Assembly: GCF_037094685.1 (NCBI RefSeq)
Contig: NZ_CP146614.1
Coordinates: 5,332,001 to 5,396,000, forward strand
Direction: 5' to 3'
DNA: 64,000 nucleotides
Source of the DNA: Massilia sp. METH4
GTDB taxonomy: Bacteria; Pseudomonadota; Gammaproteobacteria; Burkholderiales; Burkholderiaceae_D
Shown here: piece after piece, positions 8,485 to 19,016 of the stretch
Layout of the letters: every line of letters begins with the position of its first letter
Position numbering within the stretch: the first letter of the stretch is position 1
The notes under the pieces: model-generated
Databases searched by the model: none
Seen by the model: only the letters and a program-made list of their open reading frames with translations
Told to the model about the DNA's origin: nothing
Program-made: the position numbers and the translations under genes

Positions 8485-8510
8485 AAGGCCACCTTCGGGT
8501 GGCCTTTTTT
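8485..8510 (+). terminator. Rho-independent terminator of the MFS gene
   Basis: Perfect stem AAGGCCACC/GGTGGCCTT with a TTCG loop (8494-8497) followed by a T run, 35 bases after the transporter stop. Confidence 0.9.
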
Positions 8511-8545
8511 GCTGTCGGGCTGGTCTCAAAACAACACATGACCAA

Positions 8546-8588
8546 CCGGGGACAGTCCCCGAGTTTTTACAACAGGGACAGCCCCCGA
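8546..8588. repeat. Paired GGGGACAGTCCCC-type palindromic elements
   Basis: CCGGGGACAGTCCCCGA (8546-8562) and CAGGGACAGCCCCCGA (8573-8588) lie in tandem 10 bases apart in the gap before the GNAT gene. Each is a short GC-rich near-palindrome. Such extragenic elements are scattered in many proteobacterial genomes and are often called REP-like; the one at 37232 has a related GGGGTCTGACCCT core. Confidence 0.55.
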
Positions 8589-8650
8589 TTCTTGGCAATA
8601 TGTTTCGTTTGGCCGCTACAATGTACTCTCGGCAACTCAACACTATTTCA

Positions 8651-9148
8651 ATGACCGACTTCACGATCCGCCCCTTCACTGCCGGCGAATGGACCACCTG
8701 GCGCGCGCTGCGCCTGGCGGCGCTGGCCGATTCCCCCGACGCGTTTGGCAGCACGCTGGCGGACGCGCAAGCGCGCGCGGACGCGACCTGGCAGGCCTTG
8801 CTGGCGCAGGCGGTGGCGGCGCCCGAACAGCTGCCGCTGCTGGCCGAAGTGGCGGGCGAGTCGGCCGGCTTGACGTGGGCACAGGTCGAGGGCGGAAACG
8901 CCGTGGTGTACCAGGTGTGGGTGGCACCGGACTACCGCGGCCGCGGCATCGCGCGGGCGCTGCTCGAACGCGCGATCGGCTGGGCCCGCGACCGGGGTGC
9001 GACGGTCATGGAGCTGGGCGTGACGGCGGGCGACACGCCGGCAGTGCGCCTGTACCGCCGCCTGGGCTTCGAAGCCATGGGAGCGCCCATCCCGATGCCC
9101 AACCGAAACGGGCTCCATGAGCAACCCATGCGGCTGGTCATGGACTGA
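8651..9148 (+). CDS. GNAT family N-acetyltransferase
   Basis: 165 residues beginning MTDFTIRPFTAGEWTTWRAL. The central acetyl-CoA motif VYQVWVAPDYRGRGIARALL and the later AVRLYRRLGFEAMG are plain. Length and layout are those of a single-domain GNAT. No good ribosome site is seen before the ATG. Convergent with the hisC relic. The acceptor is unknown. Confidence 0.85.
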   Translation: MTDFTIRPFTAGEWTTWRALRLAALADSPDAFGSTLADAQARADATWQALLAQAVAAPEQLPLLAEVAGESAGLTWAQVEGGNAVVYQVWVAPDYRGRGIARALLERAIGWARDRGATVMELGVTAGDTPAVRLYRRLGFEAMGAPIPMPNRNGLHEQPMRLVMD

Positions 9149-9189
9149 CAGTCACGCCCGCGAAGCGCAACCGCTTCCGACAGGCGGCG

Positions 9190-9396
9190 TCAGGCAAGCA
9201 CTTCGCGCAGCGCGGCAACGAGCTTGCCGCACTCCTCGTCCGTGCCGATCGAGATGCGCAGGAACTGGTCGATGCGCGGCAGTTTGAAATGCCGTACCAG
9301 AATGGCCCGCTCCCGCAGCGCCGCCGCCAACGCGGCCGCGTCATGCCCGGGGTGCCGGGCGAAGACGAAGTTCGCCCGCGACGGCAATCGCAGGCG
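9190..9396 (-). pseudogene. hisC: histidinol-phosphate aminotransferase, C-terminal remnant
   Basis: About 68 codons read [14 protein letters not shown], then [20 protein letters not shown] and [17 protein letters not shown] before TGA. This is the last fifth of a HisC-type class I/II aminotransferase, including the Arg in FLRIS that binds the substrate carboxylate in the family. The PLP-lysine domain is missing and no start exists; the frame begins against the nadC stop at 9411. Another relic with only its tail kept. Confidence 0.7.
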
Positions 9397-9410
9397 CCCG
9401 GCGCTGGGCG

Positions 9411-10289
9411 TTACAGCGCGGCGCCGTCGACGATGCGCAGCGAGTAGTCGGTGGCCTTCACGTCCTTCGTCAGCGCGCCGATCGAGATGCGGTGCACGCC
9501 CGTTTCGGCGATCGCCCGCACGGTGTCGAAGTTGACGCCGCCGGATGCTTCCAGCAAGGCGCGCCCGCGGTTGACCTGCACGGCCTCGCGCATCATGGCC
9601 AGGTCGAAGTTATCCAGCAGGATCGACGTGGCGCCGGCGGCCAGCGCTTCCTCGAGCTCGACGAGGTTTTCCACCTCGACCTGGATCGACACCTTGCCGC
9701 CCACGTGCTTGGCGGCCACCAGCGCGGCCGTGATGCCGCCCGCCGCCGCGATATGGTTTTCCTTGATCAGGATGCCGTCGTACAGGGCCAGGCGCTGGTT
9801 CTGCCCGCCGCCCACGCGCACCGCGTATTTCTGCGCCAGGCGCAGGCCCGGCAGCGTCTTGCGGGTGTCGAGGATGGCCGCGTTCGTGCCGGCGATCGCG
9901 TCGACGTAGCGCCGCGTGGCCGTGGCCACGCCGGACAGCAATTGCAGGAAGTTCAGCGCCGAACGCTCGGCCGTGAGGATCGCGCGCGACGGGCCGACCA
10001 GCGTGCAGACCGGCGTATCGGCCTTCATCGCCTCGCCCTCGGCGTAATGCCACTCGATGCCGATCGCCGGGTCGAGCGCATGCATGATGCCTTCGAACCA
10101 GGGCGCGCCGCACAGCACGGCATTTTCACGAACGATCACGCGGGCAACGGCGCGGCTGGCCTCGGGAACGAGGTTGCCGGTCAAGTCGCCGGTGCCCACG
10201 TCTTCCAGCAACGCGGCCAGCAGGTTGGCTTCGAAGGCGCGCGACAGCGCCTCGTCGAACGGTGCAAATCGGTTAATTAATGTGCTCAT
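9411..10289 (-). CDS. nadC: nicotinate-nucleotide diphosphorylase (carboxylating)
   Basis: 292 residues, full length. Converts quinolinate and PRPP to nicotinate mononucleotide in de novo NAD synthesis, in the cytosol. Motifs are visible: [11 protein letters not shown] near residue 30, [53 protein letters not shown], and [15 protein letters not shown]. It follows nadA on the same strand with a 23-base gap, so quinolinate supply and use are co-expressed. nadB (aspartate oxidase) is not in the window. Confidence 0.97.
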   Translation of the reverse strand: MSTLINRFAPFDEALSRAFEANLLAALLEDVGTGDLTGNLVPEASRAVARVIVRENAVLCGAPWFEGIMHALDPAIGIEWHYAEGEAMKADTPVCTLVGPSRAILTAERSALNFLQLLSGVATATRRYVDAIAGTNAAILDTRKTLPGLRLAQKYAVRVGGGQNQRLALYDGILIKENHIAAAGGITAALVAAKHVGGKVSIQVEVENLVELEEALAAGATSILLDNFDLAMMREAVQVNRGRALLEASGGVNFDTVRAIAETGVHRISIGALTKDVKATDYSLRIVDGAAL

Positions 10290-10312
10290 AACCCGGTACT
10301 CAACTCCAATCC

Positions 10313-11485
10313 TTATGCGGGGCCAATTCCACTGAACAGCTTGGCTTCTTTTGCCAGGTCGGCGCCCGGCGCCACCTTGGCTTTTTTCGCGGCCGCGAAA
10401 TCGAGCATGCGGTTGATCGACACCTTGGCCTGTTCACCCACCGCCGGATCGACATGGATCTCGTTGGAGAGGTTTTCCAGCACGTCGGCCAGGTTGCGCA
10501 AGCCGTTCATCGCCATCCATGGGCAGTGCGCGCAGCTCTTGCAGGTGGCGCTGTTGCCGGCGGTCGGCGCTTCGATGAAGGTCTTGTTTGGCGCGGCCAG
10601 GCGCATCTTGTGCAGGATGCCGTTGTCGGTGGCGACGATGAATTTCGTCGCGGGCAGGCTGACGGCGGCGGCGATCAGCTGCGAAGTCGAGCCGATGACG
10701 TCGGCCTGTTCCACCACATTGGCCGGCGACTCGGGGTGCACCAGCACCTTCGCATCCGGGTGCTCGGCCTTCAGCAGGTCGAGTTCGATGCCCTTGAACT
10801 CGTCGTGCACGAGGCAGGAGCCCTGCCACAGCAGCATGTCGGCACCGGTCTGCTTCTGGATATAGGAACCCAGATGTTTATCGGGCGCCCACAGGATCTT
10901 CTTGCCCTCGGCATGCAGGTGCTGGACGATGTCCAGGCCGATCGACGAGGTGACCATCCAGTCGGCCCGCGCCTTCACGGCCGCGCTGGTGTTCGCATAC
11001 ACGACCACGGTGCGGTCCGGGTGCTGGTCGCAGAACGCCTTGAATTCGTCCGGATCGCAACCGAGGTCCAGCGAGCAGGTCGCGTCCAGGTCCGGCATCA
11101 GGATCGTCTTTTCCGGCGACAGGATCTTCGCCGTCTCGCCCATGAACTTCACCCCCGCCACCACGAGCGTCCTGGCCGGATGGTCGCGCCCGAAGCGCGC
11201 CATCTCGAGCGAATCGGACACGCAGCCGCCCGTTTCCTCGGCCAGGTCCTGCAGGTCGGCATCCACGTAGTAGTGGGCCACCAGCACCGCGTCGCGCTCG
11301 CGCAGCAGGGTGCGAATGCGCTCCTTCAACAGGATTTTCTCGTCGGCCGGCACCGGTGCCGGCGTGCGCGCCCACGCGTGGGCCACGCAGCTGCCGCCCT
11401 GCTCGTTCTCCTCCAGCAGCGGTTTCTCGAATTCGACCGCGAATTCGCCCTTCTTCATTGCTACGGAATTGGCTACGGTATTCAT
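10313..11485 (-). CDS. nadA: quinolinate synthase A
   Basis: 390 residues. Condenses iminoaspartate with dihydroxyacetone phosphate to quinolinate using a [4Fe-4S] cluster. [34 protein letters not shown] and [20 protein letters not shown] are the usual substrate-site motifs. Cluster cysteines are expected in [10 protein letters not shown], in the GSCLVHDEF region and in [13 protein letters not shown] near the end. A roughly 50-residue N-terminal extension is usual for betaproteobacterial NadA. It starts 12 bases from the ybiT stop and is followed by nadC, one operon. Confidence 0.97.
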   Translation of the reverse strand: MNTVANSVAMKKGEFAVEFEKPLLEENEQGGSCVAHAWARTPAPVPADEKILLKERIRTLLRERDAVLVAHYYVDADLQDLAEETGGCVSDSLEMARFGRDHPARTLVVAGVKFMGETAKILSPEKTILMPDLDATCSLDLGCDPDEFKAFCDQHPDRTVVVYANTSAAVKARADWMVTSSIGLDIVQHLHAEGKKILWAPDKHLGSYIQKQTGADMLLWQGSCLVHDEFKGIELDLLKAEHPDAKVLVHPESPANVVEQADVIGSTSQLIAAAVSLPATKFIVATDNGILHKMRLAAPNKTFIEAPTAGNSATCKSCAHCPWMAMNGLRNLADVLENLSNEIHVDPAVGEQAKVSINRMLDFAAAKKAKVAPGADLAKEAKLFSGIGPA

Positions 11486-11497
11486 CGCTTTTATCGA

Positions 11498-13096
11498 TTA
11501 ATTGATACCCTGGCTGGTCAGGTATTCCTCGTAATTGCCGCGGAAGTCGACCACCTCGTTTTCCTTGATCTCGATGATGCGATTCGCCAGCGACGACACG
11601 AACTCGCGGTCGTGCGACACGAAGATCAGCGTACCGGCGTATTTTTCCAGCGCGATGTTCAGCGACTCGATCGATTCCATGTCCATGTGGTTCGTCGGTT
11701 CGTCCAGCAGCAGCACGTTATGGCGGCCCAGCATCAGCTTGCCGTACATCATGCGGCCCTTCTCGCCGCCTGACAGCACGCGCACGGACTTCTTCACCTC
11801 GTCGCCGCCGAACAGCAGGCGACCCAGGATCGAGCGCACGGCCTGGTCGTCGTCGCCCTCCTTCGTCCACTGGCCCATCCAGTCGGTCAGGTTGGCGTCG
11901 GTGGCGAAGTCCTCGGTAGGGTCCTGCGGCATGTAGCCCACGTTGGCGTTCTCGGCCCACTTCACGAAGCCGGTATCCGGCTGCAGCCTGGCGATGTCGC
12001 CGGCGATGCAACGCAGCATGGTCGTCTTGCCGGCGCCGTTGGCGCCGATGATGGCGATGCGCTCACCCGCCTCGACGAGGATGCTGAAGTTCTTGAACAG
12101 GGTCTTGTCGTAGGTCTTCGAGATCGAATCCACCTCGACGGCCAGGCGGTGCAGCTTCTTCTCGCCCTCGAAGCGCACGAACGGATAGGCGCGCGAGGAC
12201 GGCTTGATGTCCTCGACCTTGATTTTTTCGATCATCTTTGCGCGCGAGGTGGCCTGGCGCGCCTTGGACTTGTTGGCCGAGAAGCGGCGCACGAAGTCCT
12301 GCAGCTCCGCAACCTTTTCCTTCGCCTTGGCGTTGTTGGCCAGCTGCTGGTTGCGCGCCTGCGTGGAGGCCAGCATGTAGTCGTCGTAGTTGCCCGGATA
12401 GATCTTCAGCGTGCCGTAGTCCATGTCGGCGATGTGCGTGCACACCTGGTTCAGGAAGTGGCGGTCGTGCGAGATGATGATCATCGTCGAGTCGCGCTGG
12501 TTCAGCACGTCCTCGAGCCAGCGGATCGTGTGGATGTCCAGGTTGTTGGTCGGTTCGTCGAGCAGCAGGATGTCCGGGTTCGAGAACAGCGCCTGCGCCA
12601 GCAGCACGCGCAGCTTCCAGCCCGGCGCCACGGCGCTCATCGGTCCCTGGTGCAGGTCGATCGCGACGCCCGCGCCCAACAGCAGTTCGCCGGCGCGTGC
12701 CTCGGCCGTGTAGCCGTCGTACTCGGCCACTTTGCCTTCCAGCTCGGCGGCCTTCATGTAGTCGTCGTCCGTCGCTTCCGGGTTCGCGTAGATCGCGTCG
12801 CGTTCCTGCATGGCGGCCCACATCTCCGTGTGCCCCATCATGACCACGTCCAGCACGCGCATCTCCTCGTACGCGAACTGGTCCTGGCGCAGCTTGCCCA
12901 GGCGTTCGTTCACGTCCAGCATGACGTTGCCGGCCGACGGCTCCAGATCGCCGCCGAGGATCTTCATGAAGGTGGACTTGCCGCAGCCGTTGGCGCCGAT
13001 CAGGCCGTAGCGGTTGCCGTCGCCGAACTTGACGGAGATATTCTCGAACAGCGGCTTGGCGCCGAATTGCATGGTGATGTTTGCGGTGGATAGCAC
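11498..13096 (-). CDS. ybiT: ABC-F family ATPase, YbiT type
   Basis: 532 residues, two ATP-binding cassettes and no membrane segment, so a ribosome-associated ABC-F translation factor. Walker A motifs are GANGCGKST (about 34) and GANGAGKTT (about 353); Walker B are [14 protein letters not shown] and [13 protein letters not shown]. The second signature LSGGEKGRM is standard, while the first is the unusual [14 protein letters not shown], as in E. coli YbiT. The linker between cassettes (P-site tRNA interaction motif) holds [20 protein letters not shown]. It heads the ybiT-nadA-nadC run. Confidence 0.93.
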   Translation of the reverse strand: MLSTANITMQFGAKPLFENISVKFGDGNRYGLIGANGCGKSTFMKILGGDLEPSAGNVMLDVNERLGKLRQDQFAYEEMRVLDVVMMGHTEMWAAMQERDAIYANPEATDDDYMKAAELEGKVAEYDGYTAEARAGELLLGAGVAIDLHQGPMSAVAPGWKLRVLLAQALFSNPDILLLDEPTNNLDIHTIRWLEDVLNQRDSTMIIISHDRHFLNQVCTHIADMDYGTLKIYPGNYDDYMLASTQARNQQLANNAKAKEKVAELQDFVRRFSANKSKARQATSRAKMIEKIKVEDIKPSSRAYPFVRFEGEKKLHRLAVEVDSISKTYDKTLFKNFSILVEAGERIAIIGANGAGKTTMLRCIAGDIARLQPDTGFVKWAENANVGYMPQDPTEDFATDANLTDWMGQWTKEGDDDQAVRSILGRLLFGGDEVKKSVRVLSGGEKGRMMYGKLMLGRHNVLLLDEPTNHMDMESIESLNIALEKYAGTLIFVSHDREFVSSLANRIIEIKENEVVDFRGNYEEYLTSQGIN

Positions 13097-13196
13097 TGAT
13101 GAGCCCTTGCGTTGGAATGTTTCAATGAACCGCGCATTTTATCATTTCCCTTGTCTTCCCGGCACGGGGCAGCCGGCCGCGGCCCTCGCCCACCCT

Positions 13197-14114
13197 TCAG
13201 CGGTACGGATCGGCCAGGGTCGGGTAGTCCGTGACCGTCAGGTCGAAGCCTTCCGCATCGGATGTCAGGTGCGCCAGGCCGCCGAACGGCAGCGTGCAGC
13301 GCTGTTTCACGTGGCCGAACGGCAAGCCGGTCAACACCGGGATCGGCAGCGTCTCGCGCAGGTAGGCGAGCATGGCGTCGAAGTCGTAGCCGTTGTCGAA
13401 GGCCGCCAGCCGGTAGCCGGAAAAGTCGCCCAGCACCAGCGCGCGCTGGCCGTCGAGCGCGCCGGCGTACAGCAATTGCAGGATCATCCGCTCGACGCGG
13501 TACGGGTGCTCGTTGATGTCCTCGATGAACAGGATACCGCCGGCGATGCGCGGAAAGTACGGCGTGCCGACCAGGTGATTCAGCATCGCCAGGTTGCCGC
13601 CCCACAGCGGCCCTTCCACGTCGACGACCGGGTTGCCGGCTGCCGTGCCGCGCACGGCGTGCGTGGGGCCGCGCAGGCAGTTCCAGAACTGGTCGAGCGT
13701 GTAGTCGACCGGTTCGTCGCGGATGAAATCGTCGCAGATCATCGGGCCGGCGAAACTCTTGCGCCCCGTGGCCGCGTACATGCCCATGTGGAAGGCCGTG
13801 AAATCGCTGTAGCCGGTGAACAGCTTGCCGCTGTCGGCCATGGCCCGGAAATCGATGCGCGGCAGGATGCGCGAGATGCCATAGGCGCCGCGCAGGGCGA
13901 TGACCACCTGCACGTCCGGATCGCGGCTGGCCGCCTCCAGCTGCGCGAGCCGGCCCGCATCGGTGCCGCCGAAGCGCTGGAATCTGCCGGCCGGGTCATA
14001 GTAATTGTGGACGGTGCAGCCCAGTGCTTCGAGGCGGGCGATGCCGCGCGCGAGCGCCGCTTCATCCAGCGCAAAGCCGCCCGGGGCGGCGATCGCGATA
14101 CCGATATTCTTCAA
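13197..14114 (-). CDS. ldcA: muramoyltetrapeptide (LD-) carboxypeptidase
   Basis: 305 residues of the S66 serine peptidase family. Removes the terminal D-Ala from murein tetrapeptides in the cytosol during peptidoglycan recycling. The N-terminal IAIAAPGGFALDE, ALRGAYGISRILPRID and the nucleophile loop TGYSDFTAFHMG fit the family; the Glu is in FIEDINEHPYRVERM and the His in GHVKQRCTLPFGG. Family length is about 300. It follows tadA by 33 bases and is the last gene of the queE-queD-tadA-ldcA run. Confidence 0.93.
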   Translation of the reverse strand: MKNIGIAIAAPGGFALDEAALARGIARLEALGCTVHNYYDPAGRFQRFGGTDAGRLAQLEAASRDPDVQVVIALRGAYGISRILPRIDFRAMADSGKLFTGYSDFTAFHMGMYAATGRKSFAGPMICDDFIRDEPVDYTLDQFWNCLRGPTHAVRGTAAGNPVVDVEGPLWGGNLAMLNHLVGTPYFPRIAGGILFIEDINEHPYRVERMILQLLYAGALDGQRALVLGDFSGYRLAAFDNGYDFDAMLAYLRETLPIPVLTGLPFGHVKQRCTLPFGGLAHLTSDAEGFDLTVTDYPTLADPYR

Positions 14115-14147
14115 ACGAGCTCCAGGGAGACAAGAGGCGCGGCCATC

Positions 14148-15144
<997 letters not shown>

Positions 15145-15156
15145 AAGAGAAAAATA

Positions 15157-15792
15157 TCAGGGTATGTTCAGGAGTTTATGGGTCTGCAGCGAAAGCTTCC
15201 ATTTCGGATTGCGCTTGCACGTCTCGATCGCCAGCGTCGTGTTGAAAGCGGCCAGCGGGCCATCCATCGGCTGCACGAAGAAGTTGTCGAAGTCCAGGTG
15301 CTCGTAATCCGCCAGGTCCTGGTTCGCTTGCGGGATCACCACCTTCAGTTCGTTGCCCTTCGCGACCACGAGCTGCGAGCCCACCTTCGGGCTGACGCAC
15401 ACCCAGTCGATGCCGGCCGGCACGGGCACCGTGCCATTGGTCTCGATGGCGATGGTAAAGCCGGCCGCGTGCATGGCGTCGATCAGCGGCGCGTCGAGCT
15501 GCAGCAAAGGCTCGCCGCCGGTGAAGACGACGTATTTGCTCGCGGCGTAGGTATCCGGCCAGAGGCTGTGTATCACCTCGGCCAAGGCCTGTGGCGTAGC
15601 GAACTTGCCGCCGCGTTCCCCGTCGGTGCCCACGAAGTCGGTGTCGCAGAATTGGCAAACGGCGCTGGCGCGATCGCTTTCGCGGCCCGTCCACAGGTTG
15701 CAGCCGGCGAAGCGGCAAAAGACGGCGGGCCGGCCCGCGTGGGCGCCCTCGCCCTGCAAAGTATAGAAGATCTCTTTGATGCTGTATGTCAC
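15157..15792 (-). CDS. queE: 7-carboxy-7-deazaguanine synthase
   Basis: 211 residues from a GTG at 15792, chosen because AGGA precedes it and the protein then starts TYSIKEIFYTLQGEG, as QueE proteins do. A radical SAM enzyme that contracts carboxytetrahydropterin to 7-carboxy-7-deazaguanine. The iron-sulfur cysteines are spaced C-x14-C-x2-C (GCNLWTG through VCQFCD), the spacing known for Burkholderia QueE, not the usual C-x3-C-x2-C. FTGGEPLLQLDAPLID is the SAM glycine motif. queC and queF are not in the window. Confidence 0.93.
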   Translation of the reverse strand: MTYSIKEIFYTLQGEGAHAGRPAVFCRFAGCNLWTGRESDRASAVCQFCDTDFVGTDGERGGKFATPQALAEVIHSLWPDTYAASKYVVFTGGEPLLQLDAPLIDAMHAAGFTIAIETNGTVPVPAGIDWVCVSPKVGSQLVVAKGNELKVVIPQANQDLADYEHLDFDNFFVQPMDGPLAAFNTTLAIETCKRNPKWKLSLQTHKLLNIP

Positions 15793-16172
15793 GATGAATC
15801 CTGTGCGGCCGGGCTCACGCCAGCCGAGCTGGCGGCCACGGTGAATGGCGAACCCTCGATTATAAGCCAAAGCGACGCATGCCGGGCTCCCCGCCGAAAG
15901 TTGACTACAAGCAAGAAGAGGCCTAGGTCAGTGCGGTAATGTCATTGGATGCGATGACCAGTGGCAATACAACGAAACGCGGCGCATCTGCTTCAAGGAT
16001 CAGTCCGTTCCGCGCACCTTTGTTGTCGATCAAATGAAGGGCCGATACCGGGATGCACAATTAAGACTCAGCGCAAGAAAAACGCAAATAAAAGAGCAAT
16101 AAGGAAAGAAAAAGAGCCGCGTACCCAACCTTTGAACGAGTCAACCGCAGTCGCTACCTCGCAGGCACCTCA
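15793..16172. other. Intergenic region, queE to diguanylate cyclase
   Basis: 380 bases without a supported gene between divergent genes. The right half (about 16040-16140) is A-rich and may carry the promoter of the GGDEF gene. A short plus frame at 15961-16176 has no family features. I looked for a preQ1 riboswitch before queE and saw none. Confidence 0.5.
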
Positions 16173-17174
16173 ATGAACAGTTCGCAAAAAGTGCAGCACA
16201 TGATGGATTTCCCGCACGCCGACCAGTCGCATGGTTATGCATTCAGGCTGCTGGAACTCCTCGCCATCCCCGCTTTCGTGCTCGATGCGCGCGGCCGCGT
16301 CATCGTCTGGAATCGCGCCTGCGAAGGCCTGACCGGCGTTCCCGGCTACGAAGTGCTGGGGACGCGCGATGCATGGCGCTGCTTCCACCGGGACCCGCGC
16401 CCCACGCTGGCCGACCTGGTGGTCGAGCAGCGCACGCGGGAGGTGGCGGCGCTGTACGACGCGCATGACACCGCGGGCGAACAATCGGGGCACGTGAGCG
16501 CGGAAGGCTGGTGCGACATGCCCCGCGCCGGCAAGCGCCGCTACCTGGCGGTCGATGTGAGCCCGATCTGCGATGAACACGGCCGGCTCGCGGCCGTGGT
16601 GGAAACGCTGCGCGACATGACGGACGAAAAGCAGGCCCAGATCGCGCTCGAACAGTTGGCCACCCGCGACGGCCTGACGGGCCTGGCGAACCGCCGTTGC
16701 TTCGACGACACATTGCACGCCGAATGGCAGCGCGCACTGCGCCAGCAACAACCGCTGTCACTGTTGATGGTGGACGTGGACAATTTCAAGCAGTACAACG
16801 ACGCCTACGGCCATGTGGGCGGCGACGAATGCCTGCAGCGCATCGCCGGCGCCGTGGCAAAGGAGATGCGGGCCAACGACCTGGTGGCGCGCTATGGCGG
16901 CGAGGAATTTGCCGTGATCCTGCCGAACCAGTCGCTGAAGGGGGCGGCCATCGTGGCCGAACGGATCCGCTGCCGGGTCGAGCAACTCCATTTGCCGAAT
17001 CTGGGCGCGGCAAAGCGCTTCGTCACGGTGAGCATCGGGGCCGCGACGGCCCTGGCGGCGCCCGAGAATGATCCGTCGCAGCTGGTGGCAACGGCTGACG
17101 CGGCGCTGTATCGGGCCAAGCACATGGGCCGCAACCGCATCAGCCTGACGCGGGAGACCGAAGGCTCGGCGTGA
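16173..17174 (+). CDS. PAS domain diguanylate cyclase
   Basis: 333 residues, soluble. A PAS domain (about 22-155) with FVLDARGRVIVWNRACEGLTG and a PAC end (RDMTDEKQAQ) senses an unknown signal; no heme or flavin residues can be assigned. The GGDEF domain (about 160-325) makes cyclic di-GMP: DGLTGLANRR at 166, the metal Asp in DVDNFKQYND, the active site GGEEF at 242-246, and an inhibitory I-site RAND (233-236) exactly five residues before it, so product feedback is expected. It ends base-to-base with the M10 peptidase on the other strand. Confidence 0.93.
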   Translation: MNSSQKVQHMMDFPHADQSHGYAFRLLELLAIPAFVLDARGRVIVWNRACEGLTGVPGYEVLGTRDAWRCFHRDPRPTLADLVVEQRTREVAALYDAHDTAGEQSGHVSAEGWCDMPRAGKRRYLAVDVSPICDEHGRLAAVVETLRDMTDEKQAQIALEQLATRDGLTGLANRRCFDDTLHAEWQRALRQQQPLSLLMVDVDNFKQYNDAYGHVGGDECLQRIAGAVAKEMRANDLVARYGGEEFAVILPNQSLKGAAIVAERIRCRVEQLHLPNLGAAKRFVTVSIGAATALAAPENDPSQLVATADAALYRAKHMGRNRISLTRETEGSA

Positions 17175-18884
17175 TCAGGCGTAAGGAGTGTAGTTCACGC
17201 CGTTGATGATCGTGCCGATGAGGTTGGCCTGGAGTTCCGCCGATTCGGAGAACCCCGTCAAGACATCGCCGCGCGCGGCACCGGCGTTCAGCACGGCAAG
17301 CCAGTAGTCGAAGCCGCCCTGGTCATAACTGCGGTCCAGCACGTTCGCATACAGCTGGGTGACGAAGCCCGCATTATCGAGCGCACCATAGGTGTGCATG
17401 AATTCCGGGCTGCGCGCGAATTCCTCGGCCACGACACCCAGTCGCACGCCCGCATCCAGCGCTTTCAGCCAGTAACCGAAGCCGCCGTCATCGGGCGCCC
17501 TGTCGAATGCCGCCGCGTACACGCGATACAGCTGGCCGGCGCCGGCATCGATATCGAGTGCGACATTGCCGTCGCCGAAATCGAGCCGCTCCACGTTGAC
17601 CAGCACATCGGCAACGCCGGTGGTGTTCGACGTGACCGAATAGCCTTCGGCCGTGCGGACGATCTGGTAACCGGCGCGCGCGCCGGAGAACACGGCGACA
17701 TCGAGGCCCGCGCCGCCGTCGATGTGCGCGGCCCCCGCGGGAACGGTGAGGATGTCATTGTTCCCGCTGCCCAGTTGCGTGGTCGCCGCCCCGAATGCGT
17801 CCATGCCCAGCGTGCCGTCGGCGAAGCGAAGGTACTCGATCCCGGTCAGGATATCGGTACCCTCGCCGCTTACCGTCAGCGTGCCGCCTTCGCGCAACAC
17901 GATATAGTCATCGGAAGACCGGGAAAACACCACCGTGTCCTGGCCCGCCCCGCCGGCGATCGTGTCGCTGCCGACACCCTGGTAGAACACGTCCGCGCCC
18001 GCGCCGCCGGTCAGCCGGTTGCCGATGCCATTGCCGTAGAAGGCGGTCCCGCCGCTGCCGCCGATCGCGTTTTCGATCGTCACGTTGTAGGCGATCGACA
18101 CATTGTTCATGCCGCGCGCGGTTTCGCTGAAAGCCCCAGCGTTCAGGTTGATCACCGAGGCGCCGGCGCAGGCGGAGAAATCGAGCGTGTCGCTGCCGCC
18201 CGCATCCCAGATGCACTGCGGCGCGGTGCCACTGGAAAACTGATAGACATCATTGCCGACCCTGTACGTCGTGTTGGCGCCGTACAGGTACTGGATGGCC
18301 TGGATGTCGTAAAGCATTGCCGACGTCGCAAACGTGCGGTTGATCGCGTAGCTGCTCGGGTCCTGGTACGACATCTGCGTATAGTCGCCGTTGTCGGTCT
18401 CGGCAGGCAGGAATGGGCCGCCGATGCTGGAGCCCGCCGCATCGTAATCGCCCGGGTGCTTCAGGCCAAGCATGTGGCCGATCTCATGGATCAGCACGGA
18501 GGGGCCATAGGAGCCCGTCGTGAAGTTCGACGTGTACGACACCTTGTTGTTCAGGTACATCTGCACGGAACTGTAGCCGTTCGGCAGGTACGCATACGCG
18601 CTGCTGCCCGTTTGCGCATTGGTACCGAACTGCAGCTGCCCCCCATTTGCCGCCACTTCCACGAACGTGACATTCGCCACGGCCGACCATTGCGCCAGTG
18701 CGACGCGCACCGCGGCCTGCTGGGTGGCCGTCATGGCCAGGAAGCCGTACTGGTCTTCGGCCGAGGCACCGACCGGCGCGCGAGTCAGGAATCCATATGT
18801 CAGTGTGACCGGCGTATTGGCCGTGGTTTTCCAGCTGCTGTAGACGAGCGCATCGATTGCGATGTTTCCGGTATTGGTGACCAT
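17175..18884 (-). CDS. serralysin-like M10 metallopeptidase with DUF4214 tail
   Basis: 569 residues from ATG 18884. A secreted zinc endopeptidase. The zinc site HEIGHMLGLKHP (133-144) and Met-turn MSYQDPSSY (171-179) mark the catalytic domain. An RTX-like calcium-binding stretch follows (GGSGGTAFYGNGIGN, LTGGAGADVFYQG), more degenerate than in true serralysins. The C-terminal about 120 residues contain two DUF4214 units (YRVYAAAFDRAPDDGGFGYW and YANVLDRSYDQGGFDYW). No N-terminal signal peptide is seen, in line with type I secretion; no transporter genes are near. Substrate unknown. Confidence 0.88.
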   Translation of the reverse strand: MVTNTGNIAIDALVYSSWKTTANTPVTLTYGFLTRAPVGASAEDQYGFLAMTATQQAAVRVALAQWSAVANVTFVEVAANGGQLQFGTNAQTGSSAYAYLPNGYSSVQMYLNNKVSYTSNFTTGSYGPSVLIHEIGHMLGLKHPGDYDAAGSSIGGPFLPAETDNGDYTQMSYQDPSSYAINRTFATSAMLYDIQAIQYLYGANTTYRVGNDVYQFSSGTAPQCIWDAGGSDTLDFSACAGASVINLNAGAFSETARGMNNVSIAYNVTIENAIGGSGGTAFYGNGIGNRLTGGAGADVFYQGVGSDTIAGGAGQDTVVFSRSSDDYIVLREGGTLTVSGEGTDILTGIEYLRFADGTLGMDAFGAATTQLGSGNNDILTVPAGAAHIDGGAGLDVAVFSGARAGYQIVRTAEGYSVTSNTTGVADVLVNVERLDFGDGNVALDIDAGAGQLYRVYAAAFDRAPDDGGFGYWLKALDAGVRLGVVAEEFARSPEFMHTYGALDNAGFVTQLYANVLDRSYDQGGFDYWLAVLNAGAARGDVLTGFSESAELQANLIGTIINGVNYTPYA

Positions 18885-18969
18885 AATGCGTGCGAAGTGA
18901 TTCGGGGGCCCGGCAGGATGCACCGGGGGTGAGGAATTGTAGCATTTTGGCCGGCAATTTCCTTGCGGA

Positions 18970-18995
18970 AAGCAAAAAAGGCGCCGAAGCGCCTT
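18970..18995 (-). terminator. Rho-independent terminator of the prolyl oligopeptidase
   Basis: Read on the minus strand: AAGGCGC, loop TTCG, GCGCCTT followed by a T run, 21 bases after the stop at 19017. Confidence 0.85.
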
Positions 18996-19016
18996 CTTTG
19001 TTGCAACAGGGCACGT

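Noticed and set aside
6522..8492. 656-codon minus frame opposite the MFS transporter
   Set aside because: Gln/His/Arg-rich low-complexity translation; the MFS frame on the other strand has clear helices and family motifs.
15793..15960. preQ1 riboswitch before queE
   Set aside because: No C-rich loop and A-rich tail pairing pattern was found in the leader.
15961..16176. 71-codon plus frame before the diguanylate cyclase
   Set aside because: No ribosome site, low-complexity Lys/Arg content, no family features.
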